64,000 nucleotides of DNA. It comes from Ottelia alismoides. Lineage: Eukaryota; Streptophyta; Magnoliopsida; Alismatales; Hydrocharitaceae. The stretch lies in contig JAZKJV010004148.1 of the NCBI GenBank assembly GCA_037367405.1, positions 1,736,501 to 1,800,500 on the forward strand, written 5' to 3'. Made by a program: the position numbers and the translations under genes. The stretch's first letter is position 1. Each line of letters opens with the position of its first letter. The notes under the pieces are model-generated. The model did not search any database. It saw nothing but the letters and a program-made list of their open reading frames with translations, and was not told the origin of the DNA. Shown in pieces: positions 28,212-40,870 of the stretch.

Positions 28212-31200
28212 TGTTGAACAGGTGCATTTGGGTTTTTAATTTGATTGAATTAATGTAGTGTTGTTGTGACCCTAAAACCCGTAAACAAAAATTTTATTTA
28301 TTTCTCAATATAAAAAGAAAAAAATGGAGCAAGAGAATTAGCCATTTATTTACTTCTATATCGTGCATGATCAAACTCAGAGAGGCTACAAAAATCTCGA
28401 GGGTTATTTAATTCAATGAAAAACAAAGAAATAAAAGAAGGAATTCTATACACACTACTGTTGGTCTTTGTGAATTTTTGTTTTTCATTTTTTTATGGTT
28501 TTTATTTTTTATATTCTTATGAATTTTTGTTATACTATTTTAATGAGTTTTTAGTTATACTTTTAATAAACAAGAACATATAAATGAAAGAAACAATCTC
28601 TTTTTCTAATATTTTTTAGTTATCTCAAAAATATCTAGAAAATTCAAATAGGAATATTGTTGTGTTTTTGAAATTTTTCTACTATTTTGTGATTTTTCTA
28701 GAATTTTAGAATTTTTTAGGTTTAAACATAAATAAAAAGAGGAAAAATGATAAATAGTTAATAATGTGAATGTTTTTGGGTTTTTAAAATAGAAAAATAA
28801 AAAATTGGAAAAAAAGCACAAACAGAATGATGAAATTTGAATTTTCAAGAAAGTACTTTTTTGATTTTTTAGGTTGTTATCGATTTCTATGATTTTTTAA
28901 TGTATTTAATGTTTTTCTATTTTCCATTTTTTATGATGAATTAGAAAAAGAAATGTGGTCAGAAAATAAAACAAATAAAAACACACCCACATTATTTTTT
29001 CAGAATTTTTAAAAATGTTGTCTATTTTTTATTGATTTTTATGCAAACAAGAGATATTTTTGGGGTTATTGAATTATTAAAAATAAGAAAAAGAAGAATT
29101 CAAATGTAAAATAAAAATTAGTGATTATAGAATTAATTAGAAGAAACTTAAAATGATTTTTATGGATTTTTTAATGATGATTTTCTATTTATTAAACTAA
29201 ATATACAAGAAAAATAAAATACAGACACACATGGTTATAATTGAAAGAAAAATTAATGTATGGACCAAATAAATGACACAATAAAAAATGCAGGGCCACT
29301 TGTACAGTTTACCCATAAAATTTGTGTGCCAGCGCACGTGAGGTACGCTGGACATGTTCTTTTTGTATTGATTTAAGTTTCATGGTTGAAATAATAACAC
29401 GAAGGTTCAATACTTTTATTGCAAAATACATAAGATGCATGTGCGTAGGACACGTTCAAGTTCATACATGACTACATTGTGAATAAAATAAATAGTAAGG
29501 TTATTTATGTAAAAGTTCCATGAAGCGGAGAATGACACGTTTCCCTAGAGGGACTTATTTGCAAAATAAAAAAATAGTAGGTCTTGAGCGCAATTTATCT
29601 ATCAGTCCACATAGCAAAATGGGAAGGCTTAGATGCTCATTTGCTTATGGTCTAACGGCTGGAAAGCGGGCGTACATGGACGATGTAGATTCAATCAAGG
29701 GGTGCGATCTACAGTAGGCTTTTGGGGCTTTATTTGATTGTCGTGATTTAATCTGGCAAGAGTGTTCTTGATTGTGTGGCTCTGATGCTCAATGGATGAA
29801 CTAGGAAGAATGGAAGATGACTCGAGCTTCGAGCGATAAGTACTCGGATAATCTCCACTCAAATCGACATCCTGAAGTTGCTATACGTTCGTGTTAGGCT
29901 CTATGTCAATTGGATATGGTGTGAATGCTTGATAGAGACTGTTGTGCGATCGGGAGGTCAAGATATCTGCAGCTAGAAGTGGACCTCTAGGTCCTGCCCC
30001 TTGCTTCCATTTCTTCTCCTGGACCCTATAAAAGTTTCAACGCTCAAAGGCAGTATTCCGATGATTTTATTAGCAGCAAAAATGAGGATGATGGTGGTGG
30101 ATGGGGATCTTCGACTAGGGCGAAAGAGATGGAGAAAAAACTCTATATCTGAGGTGATCTTGAGGTGTTCCTCTTGCTGAAGATAAAGAAGAAGGTCGAG
30201 AAGAATGTAAGGGAGAGGTCAGATATGAAGGACGATGATCTAAGCACCTTTGATTATGCTGATCGGATGGAAAAGTAGATGAGCAAATTTTTGTTAATGC
30301 AAGGAATTAAGTGATGAATTAAAATGATAAATCAACATGAAAAAGATCTATAATACTAATAGTGAAAGAAACGAAGAAATTAGCCTCTATATACGATGGA
30401 GAACATAGAAGCTCAACGTTGAAGTCGTACTCCGACGACGTGGATGGATTTAGTATACCAAACACTTTCACGCACTCCCAGCTACAAACGAAGGTCGCTA
30501 TCACCTTGCCTCAACTCCAGGTACCAGTTTCGAGCAGGTTGAAAGACCGATCAACCATAGATGGAGGTGAAGGGGATCAATATATAGGCATGAAGTCCGG
30601 CATTGTTTGAAATTCAAAATGCAAGCGGACCAGGATGTGATTAATAGAGATGATGATCTATTGATGGAGAGCGATGTTAGGGCTAACAAATTGGAGAAGA
30701 ACACGGGAGGAGTTAGGCGATGGTTTGAGCGGGAAAATGGGAGAAATCTGGCTAGTGAACAAAATGTGCAGGGGTAGTTGAGGATATGGCAGTTGACATG
30801 AGTCAACAAACCCGGTCTCAACCAATCAGAGTGCCTCCCAGCTACCGGTCAAAATACACTACATGACAAAATAAGTAAAAAATGAAATTAATTCAAAATA
30901 AACTGAAAATTAATTAAAATGAAAAAAAGTAAAAATAAAAAATATTAATATAATTAAATTATCTTTTTTTGGTGTTTTTAATGAATTAAATAATATATAT
31001 ACAATGGTAAAAATAAATAAAATATGTTATTCATAAGTATATATACCTATATATACGAAACCATGATTTTTAATTTATTATATTTACAAATATACATATA
31101 ATTTTACAATTTATTATTTTATAATATTTTACAAGGATTTAAATGACATTTTTATTGTATTTTTATGCGTTCATTTGTTAGGTAAAATAAATAGGTGTAT

Positions 31201-32033
31201 TTACAATATACATATTGGTATATGTACATGATTTTATTTTTATTTATTTATTATTTTATATTTTTTTATATTATATACAAGTCAAATATAATACACCTAA
31301 GTAGTTAAAAATACAATATATACAAAAATACAAGGAAAATAAATATACAAATAATATACACTGGTATAATAAAAGTAACCAAAAACCAACATTTCACATC
31401 TTAACTCCGATTTTTGTGAATCACATTTTAAATATTATTTAAATCCGAGTACAATGAAAGTGACTTTGCTTCATTTTGAATTTTCATGGAGAAGATATTG
31501 ATCTAACAAGTTGAACTTTATGGCTTTTTCAAAGTGTTGTTATTTACAAACTGTACAATGCTTCTGCTTGTAATACTTTTAATATTTATTGATTATTTTT
31601 ACATTCAAGTTTTAAGAAGAAAACATTTTTATTTGCGGTGAAATTGTTGATGAATAAATCAATGTAAGGATTGTGTATTATATAAAGTAGTGTCCAAGTA
31701 ATGAATATGCACAAGTGGATATTGATTTTTTAAATTTTCTAGTTATTAAACCTTATCCCCCCCTACTATATTCCTCTTCGATAAGGTCAAGTCATGACCT
31801 TCTCTCGGGGATAGAGTTAGCTTGTATCTATTATAAGTATACAATCTTTGATTTCCTTTATTTTTCCTTTATTTTTTTATTTCGTTATTTTACATTAAAA
31901 TAGTGATAAATATAGAATATTTACACAAGAATTAGGGTTAGTAAAATGAGAGATTTATTAGTATTTTTAGGTGTTTTGTATGGTATTTTAAGCTAAAATA
32001 AACGTATAAAGATGATGAAATGCATATTCATCA
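28212..32033 (-). repeat. Family B LTR (5' LTR of B1)
   Basis: On the minus strand it starts TGATGAATAT at 32033 and ends with TTCAACA at 28212, 3.8 kb. It aligns with B2 (47478-49800 plus 53770-55125). A TATA-like sequence, minus CCTATATATT, is at 30579-30588. The conserved hairpin is at about 31774-31792 and a G-box hairpin at 29329-29351. No gene is seen. Confidence 0.82.
29329..29351. repeat. Inverted repeat with G-box in the B1 LTR
   Basis: CCAGCG and CGCTGG flank CACGTGAGGTA. B2 keeps a similar block at 48641-48660, and both family C LTRs keep CACGTGAGG (20467, 50552). Confidence 0.55.
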
Positions 32034-32339
32034 GTGGGTATTGAAGATCGCACTGAGAATACAAGTTGGATTGTAAGGTGGAAAGAGTTCCTGCTTCTTT
32101 CATCATAGTTGCATTTTTCCATATTACTGGGGTTCAATAAATTATAAAGGATACTCAGATCTCACAGTGAGGCCTTTGGTTTTCCTGCCTCATGCCGTGA
32201 AAGCTAATAAGAGAAAATCATCTTTAAGTGTACTAAAAATACGAGAACTCTTTATTTAAAATTATTAAATTTTTTATATTTTTATTCAAGATACTAAACT
32301 ATATGCTATTTTATTCTTTAACTTCATATGAAGTCGCTC
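32034..32339 (+). other. Unassigned stretch between LTR B1 and copia gag
   Basis: These 306 AT-rich bases sit just upstream of the copia gag fragment and may be its leader. No PBS or LTR end is recognisable. Confidence 0.35.
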
Positions 32340-32988
32340 ATACCACTTAACATGTTGCTTGAGGTCAATCAATTGATCGATCCAAATATTCAGATTGGAT
32401 CCGAAATTTGGAGCTTGTGCTTGTGGTTGATTGCATCAGGTATGTACTCTCTAGAAACAAGTACAAGGACACTCATACTGAGGATGCTTGGATTTTAACA
32501 AGAAGTGGTACGAGGACCACATGTTGGTCTGTTGCAACACTCTCGATTCCTTATCCAATGTTCTTCAGAAGAAATATATGGATATCGAATCAGCTTAGGA
32601 CATCTTGGAGAATCTGAAGGAAATATTTGGCAATGTGAACTGTACTTAGTGCTATAATATTATGAAAAAATTTCATTGCAAAATGCGTGAATGAGCACTT
32701 TAGTCAGTGGACATGTACTCAAAATGTTTAGGGTACATACATTAATTGGAGACTTTGGGGGCTGAGATGGATGTAGATATGCAATCTAATTTCATACTAC
32801 TATCTTTCCCTAAATATTTCAATAATTTTATAGTTTCTTATTATATGATTAAGTTAAAATTAACAATTGTAGAGTTGCTTGCTTCGTTGAGGTTCATTGA
32901 GGATATCATGAAGAAAGAGAGTCCTTCTTGTAGTGCAATGGTTGCATATGTCAAACAGAAGCTGATGAACGTGAATATGTCTCTTTAA
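32340..32988 (+). pseudogene. Ty1/copia gag fragment, broken
   Basis: The plus strand shows pieces of a plant copia Gag capsid domain: SDWIRNLELVLVVDCIRYVLS (~32386-32450), TLDSLSNVLQKKYMDIESA then DILENLKEIFG (~32536-32632, interrupted by TAG) and METLGAEMDVDMQSNFIL...FPKYFNNFIV (from 32746). The order and spacing fit the UBN2-type gag of Ty1/copia elements. Several stops and a frameshift break it. It ends at the start of LTR D (33000). The copia integrase fragment at 55126-55650 has the same orientation and may be from the same copy. Confidence 0.82.
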
Positions 32989-32999
32989 TAATCAATAAT

Positions 33000-34111
33000 T
33001 GTAGTATAGGAGATGAATTTATATTCAGCAAAAACCACAAACTTTGAATGGTGTGGAGAATTTTTACTTGGTAAGTCTAATGAAATTGAACACATGTAAT
33101 ATACATTATTTAGTTACATTCAATTACTTTTGATAATTAATTATTTACAATATTGAACTCTGAGTTAGAAAGTTATCTAAAAAGAAAACAAATGTGATGA
33201 CAAAATGTGATGAAAATGCAAAAAGAAGTAAATATAAATGATGATCTGAATCTATGATTAAGAATTTCGACTCTAAGAAAAGATAATCAATTAATCCTAG
33301 AAAAAAATCACAGATTAAAAGAGATAATTTCAAGAGAGATTGGTCAAAGTAAATCCAAGCTACAGGCTTAATTATCGATACAAATTAATCTATTAGGCTC
33401 AGAAATCAATAAAATGTTCTCGAGATTTTTGGCCAGATTTTTCCTGTGATGTATTCCTCAAAACGATCACCAATTAATCCAAAAAAATAACACAATTATT
33501 TCTTTTTCAATAAGTCCCTGCACAGATTAAATTCTCAAAGATTGTCAACACTAACATAAGAGAATCAGTCAATTTCAAATCCCTACAATCGAGTCCTTAC
33601 AAAATCAATCAAACTTCTCAATATTACACAAAATTTCAGAAATCAACCTGTATATGTAAACAAAGATCATAGAACAATAATGATTATTAAAATCTTCTGA
33701 TTAGTTCATAAGACCTGTAAAATTGTAGAGCACTGAAATAGCTTCAAAATATCATAGTGTGGATAAATTTTGGAGTTTGAATGAAAAAGATATGATAAAT
33801 CAAAGATCCAGGGGACTAAATGAAATAAAATTAAAGTTTTCTTTCTACTATAGGCACCTGGAAGGACTTATCCGAAATAGTTGAAACCCAGAGGGGTTCT
33901 TGAGTAATTTTACAAGGTGCCACATGCCTTTCATATGACTCTGTTGGGCGGGGGTCTTCTCATGATTCTCTGGATTGGCGGGAGCTTGGATGCAAATAGT
34001 CTAAGAGTGTACGTGCTTCTCATGTGCTGAAGTCGGCGGGGGCCCGTGCATGAATTGTTGCAACTGAGAAGGGGTGTTGTGAAACATTTCCAAGTAGCAC
34101 GTGTAGGTAAC
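33000..34111 (-). repeat. Family D LTR, outer part (3' LTR)
   Basis: The plus strand begins TGTAGTATAGGAG, matching the tip of the opposite LTR at 44404. The region is AT-rich up to 33900 and then has several GGCGGGGG stretches. It is interrupted at 34111 by the family A solo LTR and continues at 37205. Confidence 0.7.
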
Positions 34112-37100
34112 TGATGAGGCTAAAAATCGATTTCGCGGCTTCTTCTTTTTATTGAAGAAAGTTGTCGGTTGTAGCAGAAGCGGCGAAACGAGGAAATTTC
34201 GATTTTTAAAACCTATCAAACAAATTATGGTTTTCTGTCGGAAAACCGTTCACTAATATTTTACCAGGCAAGTGTTCCTGGGTCGAACTCAAGGAGGCAG
34301 AATATATTCCCTAAATTTTCCTATTCGTAATTTTATTTTAATTCTTCTCTAAGTCAAAGTGCTTCTTTTTATTGATTTTTATTATTTTTATTTGATTTTA
34401 TTGTTTTCAAATTTTTATTTAATTTTCAAAGAGGGATATTTTTCAAAAGATTTACGTATTATATAGTAGGTGAATAATATCTAGGTGATACTATATAGTA
34501 GGGTGAACGAGGTTCGAGCCGCGAACTCGAACTACACAAGAAAACAAAGCAAAACGAAGCGGCTTTCGATAAAATCAAAACACGTCGAAAACTCGGCAAA
34601 AAGTCACGAAAATTTTATACTAAGTAGCTGGGGTAGTTGTGTAACTACCCTCAAGAAAGCATCGAAATCCGAGGTCACAAGAGCAAGAAACAGCCCCTAC
34701 AGCCCAGGGGCATAAGCGCAAGAAAACTATTAAAAAGTATTTGCAAAAAGGTCCTGGAGGACTGTTCTGAAAGAAAAAATACAAGAAGACCTAAATGTAA
34801 TTATTTAAAAGTCTGGAGGCAGGTTGCAATTTCTGGAAGTTGGCTGGACTGAAGATGATATTTTTCCACCGTTTCAGATTGGATGGCGGAGATTAGAAGT
34901 TGCACGCACGATCGGACGCCCACGCTTCTGCCACGTGGCGCACACCTGTAGCTCGGGTGTTCTTGAGCAGTTAATGCCGCTGGCGGACGGGCTCTCTTCT
35001 CCAAATTATTCCGGCCGGCCGGCAACGGTTCTGACGCTCTGCCGGGGCCAGAGGGGTGGCTCCTCCACCCCTCGAGCTCGCCCGCGGTAGAATGGCGGTC
35101 GGCGAAGCTCCAAGCGGCGAGGGCTTCTCGATGAAGATGGAGGCTCAGTCCTCCCTGGAGGTAGATCAGTTCTGGTAGTCCACCTTTGAAGTCGATTCTT
35201 ATGAAGATCGAGGAGCTTCCAGGTCTGACGAATGAAGCGCGATGATCTTGAGCCTACAAATGAAAGAAATATATGCTCGATCCTCCCAGGAATCGGCCAA
35301 CTCATGAAGATCACAACCTCCAAAGTTTGAAGAAAAACATAGATTTCCAACCAAACACCCAGAAGTGCGAAGAAGACGATGGTTTGCAATCAAATTGAAA
35401 CGAATTGAAACGAGTCGAAGGGAAATATCGATTGTGCGACTAAGATGGTTGGTTAAGCGTCCTAATGAAGCACTTAACCTCACTAATTTCTACACGAGAA
35501 TCGAGAAATAAAATGAAGAAAAGTGGAGGAAAAGGTCTGGGATTTCCAGGTATATTACCTGGAATTATTGCTCGACGGTCGACCTTCGAGCTGGAGCTGG
35601 ACGCACGATGCGGCGATGCAAGGCGGTGGTGCACCTTGGAACGATCCTCCGACGTCCCTTCTTCCTCGCGGACTCCTCCTTGACGCTGTCACCGCCGTCG
35701 ATTGGCCGGAATGAAGCTTGGAAGTAGGGGGTTCGGAACAACCTGCAGCTGAAGCTTGGGAAATTGGGAAGTTAGTTGTGAATGGCGACCTTGGAGCCTT
35801 TTTATAGGGCGATTGGCTTGGGCTCCAAGGTTAATCTAAGGGTGGCGGTGAAGAGGGTGGTTAGGAGAAGAAGATGGATGGGTTAGATAGGTCGGAAGGG
35901 TTGAGGTGAGCGCGGGAAAATGGGTCGAAGTCGGCCAGCCAAAAAGAATCCGGCTCAACCTCTTCTTGAAGAAGATGAACCAGGTGCTGACACGTATCAG
36001 CACCTGGTTGGCCCAGAAGCGAAAATAGCTTATAAATTAAGTATAAAATAGTAAATTAAATTATTTTAAATAAGTATAAATACAAGAAAGTTAAATAAAT
36101 TAATTTTCTAAATTATGGTATAATTACTTTTAATAAATAATAAATATTATTTAAAATATAAATATTATATTAATAAAAATGTATTTATAAATAGGTTTTA
36201 GATTTTTAATTTAATAAATAATTAAGTAAAAATTAATTTTATATTTTCTTAATTATTAGGGTATTAAATAAGACTTGTACGAATTTTTAGAGATTTTTAT
36301 GAATTAATTTACATATTTTTAATAAATATAGTAAGTATCTACATAGGTCAATTATACATATATTTTGAGGTGATTAATTTTATAAAAATAATAAATAATC
36401 TCCAAAAATTATGAAATAATTTATGGTGAAAGTACAAGATCATGAAATAATTTAAAAATTATAAAATTAAGAAAATGATAAATAATGTGTGCTACATAAA
36501 ATAAATAGCCCAGAAACCCCTTTGTCTTTTGGTCCCAAAACCGACTTTTTGCAAACGGACTCCGAATTCAATGAAACCACCTTTATTAATTAGATAATAT
36601 TATTTTATGAACTTTAAAGGTGAGAAGAGTGAAATTGGAGTTTGTATGAGGAAGTTATGATGTTCGGAAGTTGAGATTTTGACAATTTGTGGGCTGGATT
36701 TCTTGGCATATTTACAGGGTAATATTTTTAACTTATTTTTATATTACATTTTTATGAATAATTAGGAGAAGAGTTTGGTGAAAAATATGTTCATATGAAA
36801 TAATTAAAATTCTTTGAAGTTTTGTATTTATTTGATAAATAGTGAAAGGTGTAAATACATGTGTTAAATTATTTTTATTTGGTTTTCATTCCTTATCTCC
36901 CCCAACTTATTGGTTTGTCGACCAATCCATGCTGACTTGGTCTCGGGGGTTGAACTATAAATATATCTTACCGCTATATTTATACTTTAAGTCATATTGC
37001 ATATATTTACATATATTCCATATGCCTTTTTCTTTCTTTTTTTTTGGTTCTTTATTTATTTACATGAGTTTAGTGGTTAAAAGTGAATATTTACACATGA

Positions 37101-37209
37101 ATGATGTTTGGTTAAAGTATGAGAATTAGTGAATATTTACATGTATTTATTAAGGGTTTTAAGACAAAATGCGACAGAAAAGTTAATGAATCGTGGATTC
37201 ATCAGTAAC
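34107..37209 (-). mobile_element. Family A solo LTR with intact 5-bp target duplication
   Basis: The LTR spans 34112-37204 (3093 bp). On the minus strand it starts TGATGAATCC and ends CCTCATCA. GTAAC is present on both sides (34107-34111 and 37205-37209), the 5-bp duplication made by a retroelement integrase. The palindrome upstream of the TATA box is at 35978-36009 and a TATA-like CTATAAAAAG at ~35799-35808. No internal region is present. The usual origin is recombination between the two LTRs of one inserted element. Confidence 0.93.
35978..36009. promoter_or_regulatory. Inverted repeat upstream of the TATA box, solo LTR
   Basis: AACCAGGTGCTGA (35978-35990) pairs with TCAGCACCTGGTT (35997-36009) around a 6-base loop. 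It corresponds to 3927-3954 and 15167-15194 in reverse, with changed outer and inner base pairs. Confidence 0.7.
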
Positions 37210-39172
37210 ATGCCTCATGAGGCTCGAGTGGACATGGCTGAGGGTAGGGACTTGAGCCTCCACACCTTTCAAGGCTCGAGTGGACATGGCTGAGGGTAGG
37301 GACTCGAGCCTCCACATGGCAACAGAGAGAGGGTTGGCAACCCCGAGCCTCGAGGCATGAACGGAGTCTCAAGAGGAGGATATGTGCTGTCACAATGATC
37401 GTTCAATGAAGGGCTAGGGCTTGATCCAACGGCTGCAATGGTAGATAAGACGTCGGGTGGTGGTGGATGGTTAGGCAGAGCTGCAACTTAGATAACACAT
37501 TGTCGAGTTGTTGGCATGTAGGCGGCTATGACCGGTTGACGATAATAGAGCTGAGGTGGAGGCGGAGCTCCATGCTATCGTAAATACCGAGGGTGGAGAG
37601 GGGAGAGGGGGTGGTTCATGCCAGAGGAGGTGGTGGATGCTCCGCAGTTGACAGAGTAGATAAAGGTTGGCCTATGGAGAGTTCGACAAACGATAGTACG
37701 CAGAGGAGCGATTGATGAGTCTAGTAGAGATGACGATCAAGGGCAGAGGTGTGTGGTGTAATTGTGACCAAATGGAGGGGAATTGAGAGGCTATTGAGGT
37801 GGAGGCTACCGACCCGAGGATGGTTGAACGAGGGTGGTGAAGTCGAAGGTGATCTGTTTGAGGAGGAGCTTGGGTTCCAATGTAGAGGTGTGAAGGAGAA
37901 TGAAGAGGAAAAAAGGGGTGGTTGGAGTTGCCTGAGGAGTGGAGTGTGGGGGGTTGGGGGGTTCCTCCGGTGATGGAGACGAGGCAGAGTAGCGGTGAGA
38001 GCTCCTCGAAGCTCGGCCGCTTGTGAATGGAGGAGAACAAATGTCCTAAGACCTCTACATGGCACCATGGTAGAAGTAGCTGATGTCACTAGAGCTTGAG
38101 GGGAGAAGGGCGGATGAGGACAAAGGCAGCAAGGGTGGAGGCTTTATAGGAGGAGGGGTTCGGTTATGCGAGGGGCGACAAAGGAGAATGATCGGCAAGG
38201 AGAGGAGTAATGGTGGAGGGCGCAATGGCTGGAGCAGGGCTGTGACGATATGACTGGAAGAGGAGTTAGAAGGACACATGCACCACACGTGCCTTGGAGG
38301 AGGGAGATGGCACATGCCATACATGTTTAAGGGAGAGAGGTGAGAGGGAGGAGAGGTCACGTGCTCTATACGTGACCTGGTGAGGTAGAATGACGAGAGA
38401 GGAAAGACAAGGGAAGAGAGAGAGAAAAAGAGAGGAAAGGAAAAGGGAAAATTAAATAAAAGTTAATTAAAATAAATAAAACTAAAATGAGATAAAAAAT
38501 TAAAATAAAATTAAGGATCAAAATAAAGTAAAATAAAATCTAAAAATAAATAAAGATAAAAAATAAAAAGCAAAGAAAAATCACATAGAGCTAATAAATG
38601 AAGTCAAATGAAAAAGCGAGTTGTTCATCTCCACAAAAAGGACCCAAAATCAAAAGAGGTCAACTGGACAAAAAAGTATTTTTTAGAGATACTCTATAGA
38701 TAATAAAAAATCATATGTTTTATATTTGTGATTTTTATATGTTTGATATTGTTGTAATTAGTGAATTAATTTATATACAATATATCATAATTAATCTATT
38801 TGTGGATCGTTAAATGTTAAAAAATTGTAAAATAAAGCATGCAAAGATAATATATGTACAAAATATAAAATGTCGGATATTTTTTATTTCTTTAATTTTG
38901 TCTTTTTATGAATTTTAATCCGTAATTCCAAGTTAGTTGATTACTCGAAGAATAAATTAGAGAAAGAATTGGATTAAAAATATATTTATTTACACAAAAA
39001 ATAATAAGCTTAATTAGGTTAAAAACAAGGTTTATTTATTTACAGATTTTAATCCCTAATTTAAGCACAATTAGTAAATGTTAATAAGTTGATTTCTAGG
39101 GATTTAATTAGTGATTTATTAAGGAGATTTTGCTAAGATGACCATATAAGTAGATGAATCATGGATTCATCA
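37205..39172 (-). repeat. Family D LTR, inner part (3' LTR)
   Basis: This continues the LTR after the solo insertion. It contains tandem inverted repeats (37221-37314), a purine-rich GC-rich zone (37380-38440), a minus-strand TATA box, CCTATAAAGC (38141-38150), and an AT-rich U3. The LTR ends at 39172; on the minus strand it begins TGATGAATCCATGATTCAT. Without the solo LTR its total is about 3.08 kb. Overlapping Pro/Ser-rich open frames on the minus strand (37672-38089) lie in low-AT sequence and are not conserved. Confidence 0.75.
37221..37314. repeat. Two tandem inverted-repeat units in LTR D
   Basis: AGGCTCGAG...CTCGAGCCT arms flank a ~22-base core, TGGACATGGCTGAGGGTAGG; the unit starts at 37220 and again at 37272. 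The first unit has one mismatch in its arm. A partial third palindrome, GAGCCTCGAGGC, is at 37345-37356. Confidence 0.8.
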
Positions 39173-40870
39173 CACCCCTAGTATTAGATCTTTGCTTTTT
39201 CGCAAGCAACTTTTAGTGAATTACAAGGTTGAGTCCCTGTGAGAATTTCAAGACTTTTCTCATTATATCCTAGGTTTTAATGTTCCAAAAAATTTAAGTT
39301 CAACGTGGCTCTAATAAAAAGGAATCCAACTTCTCTAATTATCATATTCTCTATTTGTACAAATAGCGTAAGAAGATATGACATTTAATGTGTACTGTAA
39401 TCATGAAAGTAGAGTCAAAACGCCCATCAATGTCTCGATCCTAGAGACTCTCCTCAAGAACTAATTCTCAACATTAGGGAACAAATTAGTTCTTGCATTC
39501 AATCTACCATCTTAGTAGTTTATCAAACTTTAATATGTACATGACGTGTTAGGTAATAGAGGCTATATGATTGTGCATTTTCTTCTCTCACTCACATTGG
39601 AACAAGGATCCTCTCGAGTGCCTTATTACTAAACACATATTTTTGATTGTTGACTAGTGCGCTCGTCAAGAGTTTTTGGTGTCGTCTGTACTTGTGTTAC
39701 TGGGAGTACACTAGGGTGTGCTTTTTTTGGGTATCTAATATACCTTCTACACCCAGACTTGTAGCATTTAAGATGCAGAGCCTTTTTCGATGTTGGCCCG
39801 ACTCCATGGTCCTTAATTACCTTTGGTCCAAGTGGAGACTTTGCAATGGTTGGGAGTGCTTGCCTTGAATGTAAGCTCTTTTATATCTGTTTTTGTATTG
39901 ATAGAGATTTTCAATATTTCTTTACATTCTTTTCTTTTTTGGCAGCTCCGCTGCTTTTACTATGAGTTGGCATACATTAATAAACAATTATTTTTTTCAT
40001 CACATTGTGGCAGATAGGTTAATATCAAAAGATAACATGTGAACTTGTTCACATACTGGCTAAGGTTTGCTGACACTCAAGTTTCTTGAAGCTTTCATTG
40101 AATTTATCCCATCCTCGAGCATCATTAAATCAGTTCAAGACTCAAATCTCAAGTCCCAGTTCATCAAATGAAATATTAACTCATCTCATCATTCATGTTG
40201 TTCTGAAAGTGATTGTTGATCATATTCTTAGAAGGTAGAGATTAAGCTCGCAATATAGAACTCGCATCTTTCAAACTAGAGAAGTGTGGATTATTTAGTC
40301 TCAAACCCTAATGACTAAGGATGATTAACCTTGAATCAAAGGACCTTAAAAACCCTAGTTTCTCTCATTCCTCAAGTCTTGAGTGATAGTGAAAGTGTCT
40401 AGGATAAAACCTTAAGTTAGTTTTTTTTATTTTTTGTATCATCTTCTTACACCCCTATTTATAAATTTTTTTTTGAAAACAAGAATTATTTACACAAAGT
40501 TATTTAGTATAGTATACATAACATACAAAACTTGTACCCATACCCAAATTTTGATGAAAATAATAAAGTACGAGCTATTGATAATGTATGTAGAATAAAA
40601 ACACACACCCCATATACTTAGCTTGTGCTATGTCCTCATGGCACAATGTGAAATGTAGACAAAGCTCATACCGAATATAGTTGAGTGAAAAGAATAAGAA
40701 GTTAAGTCAGCCCCTTTATATTTAGGTTTTGAGAGCGTAAGCATGGCAAAAAAGCAAGAAATGGGGCAGTCGAGGGTGAGAATGAAAAAATAAAAGTGAT
40801 GCATACACAATGGTATCAGTCCCCCTATACTTAGGCTCAAGTTAACCTAAGTATGATTGGATAATTACAA
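39173..40870 (-). other. D 3' non-coding region with PPT and PPT-like modules
   Basis: On the minus strand CTAATACTAGGGGTG (39187-39173) touches the LTR start, the PPT position. Two PPT-like modules are visible: at 40815-40857 (inner hairpin ACTTAGG/CCTAAGT at 40829-40852, next to CCCCCTAT on the plus strand) and at 40606-40660, matching A1 module 4. There is no convincing gene. Confidence 0.7.

Larger units (their letters stand above)
24243..32033 (-). mobile_element. B1: 5' half of a minus-strand Athila-like element
   Basis: The order on the minus strand is 5' LTR (32033 to 28212), PBS (28209 to 28193), leader (to 26428) and gag (to 24243). It lacks protease, pol and a 3' LTR. Its closest relative here is B2 (44617-55125), with the same leader and gag start. 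Confidence 0.82.

Noticed and set aside
30014..30040. TATA-like CCTATAAAAG on the plus strand in LTR B1
   Set aside because: The LTR is on the minus strand and has its own TATA-like sequence at 30579-30588; this one points against transcription of the element.
37672..38360. Pro/Ser-rich minus-strand open frames of 100-122 codons, possible cell-wall or secreted protein
   Set aside because: Two frames overlap in the same low-AT LTR sequence downstream of the LTR D TATA box; the composition follows from GGAG/GGTGG-rich DNA.
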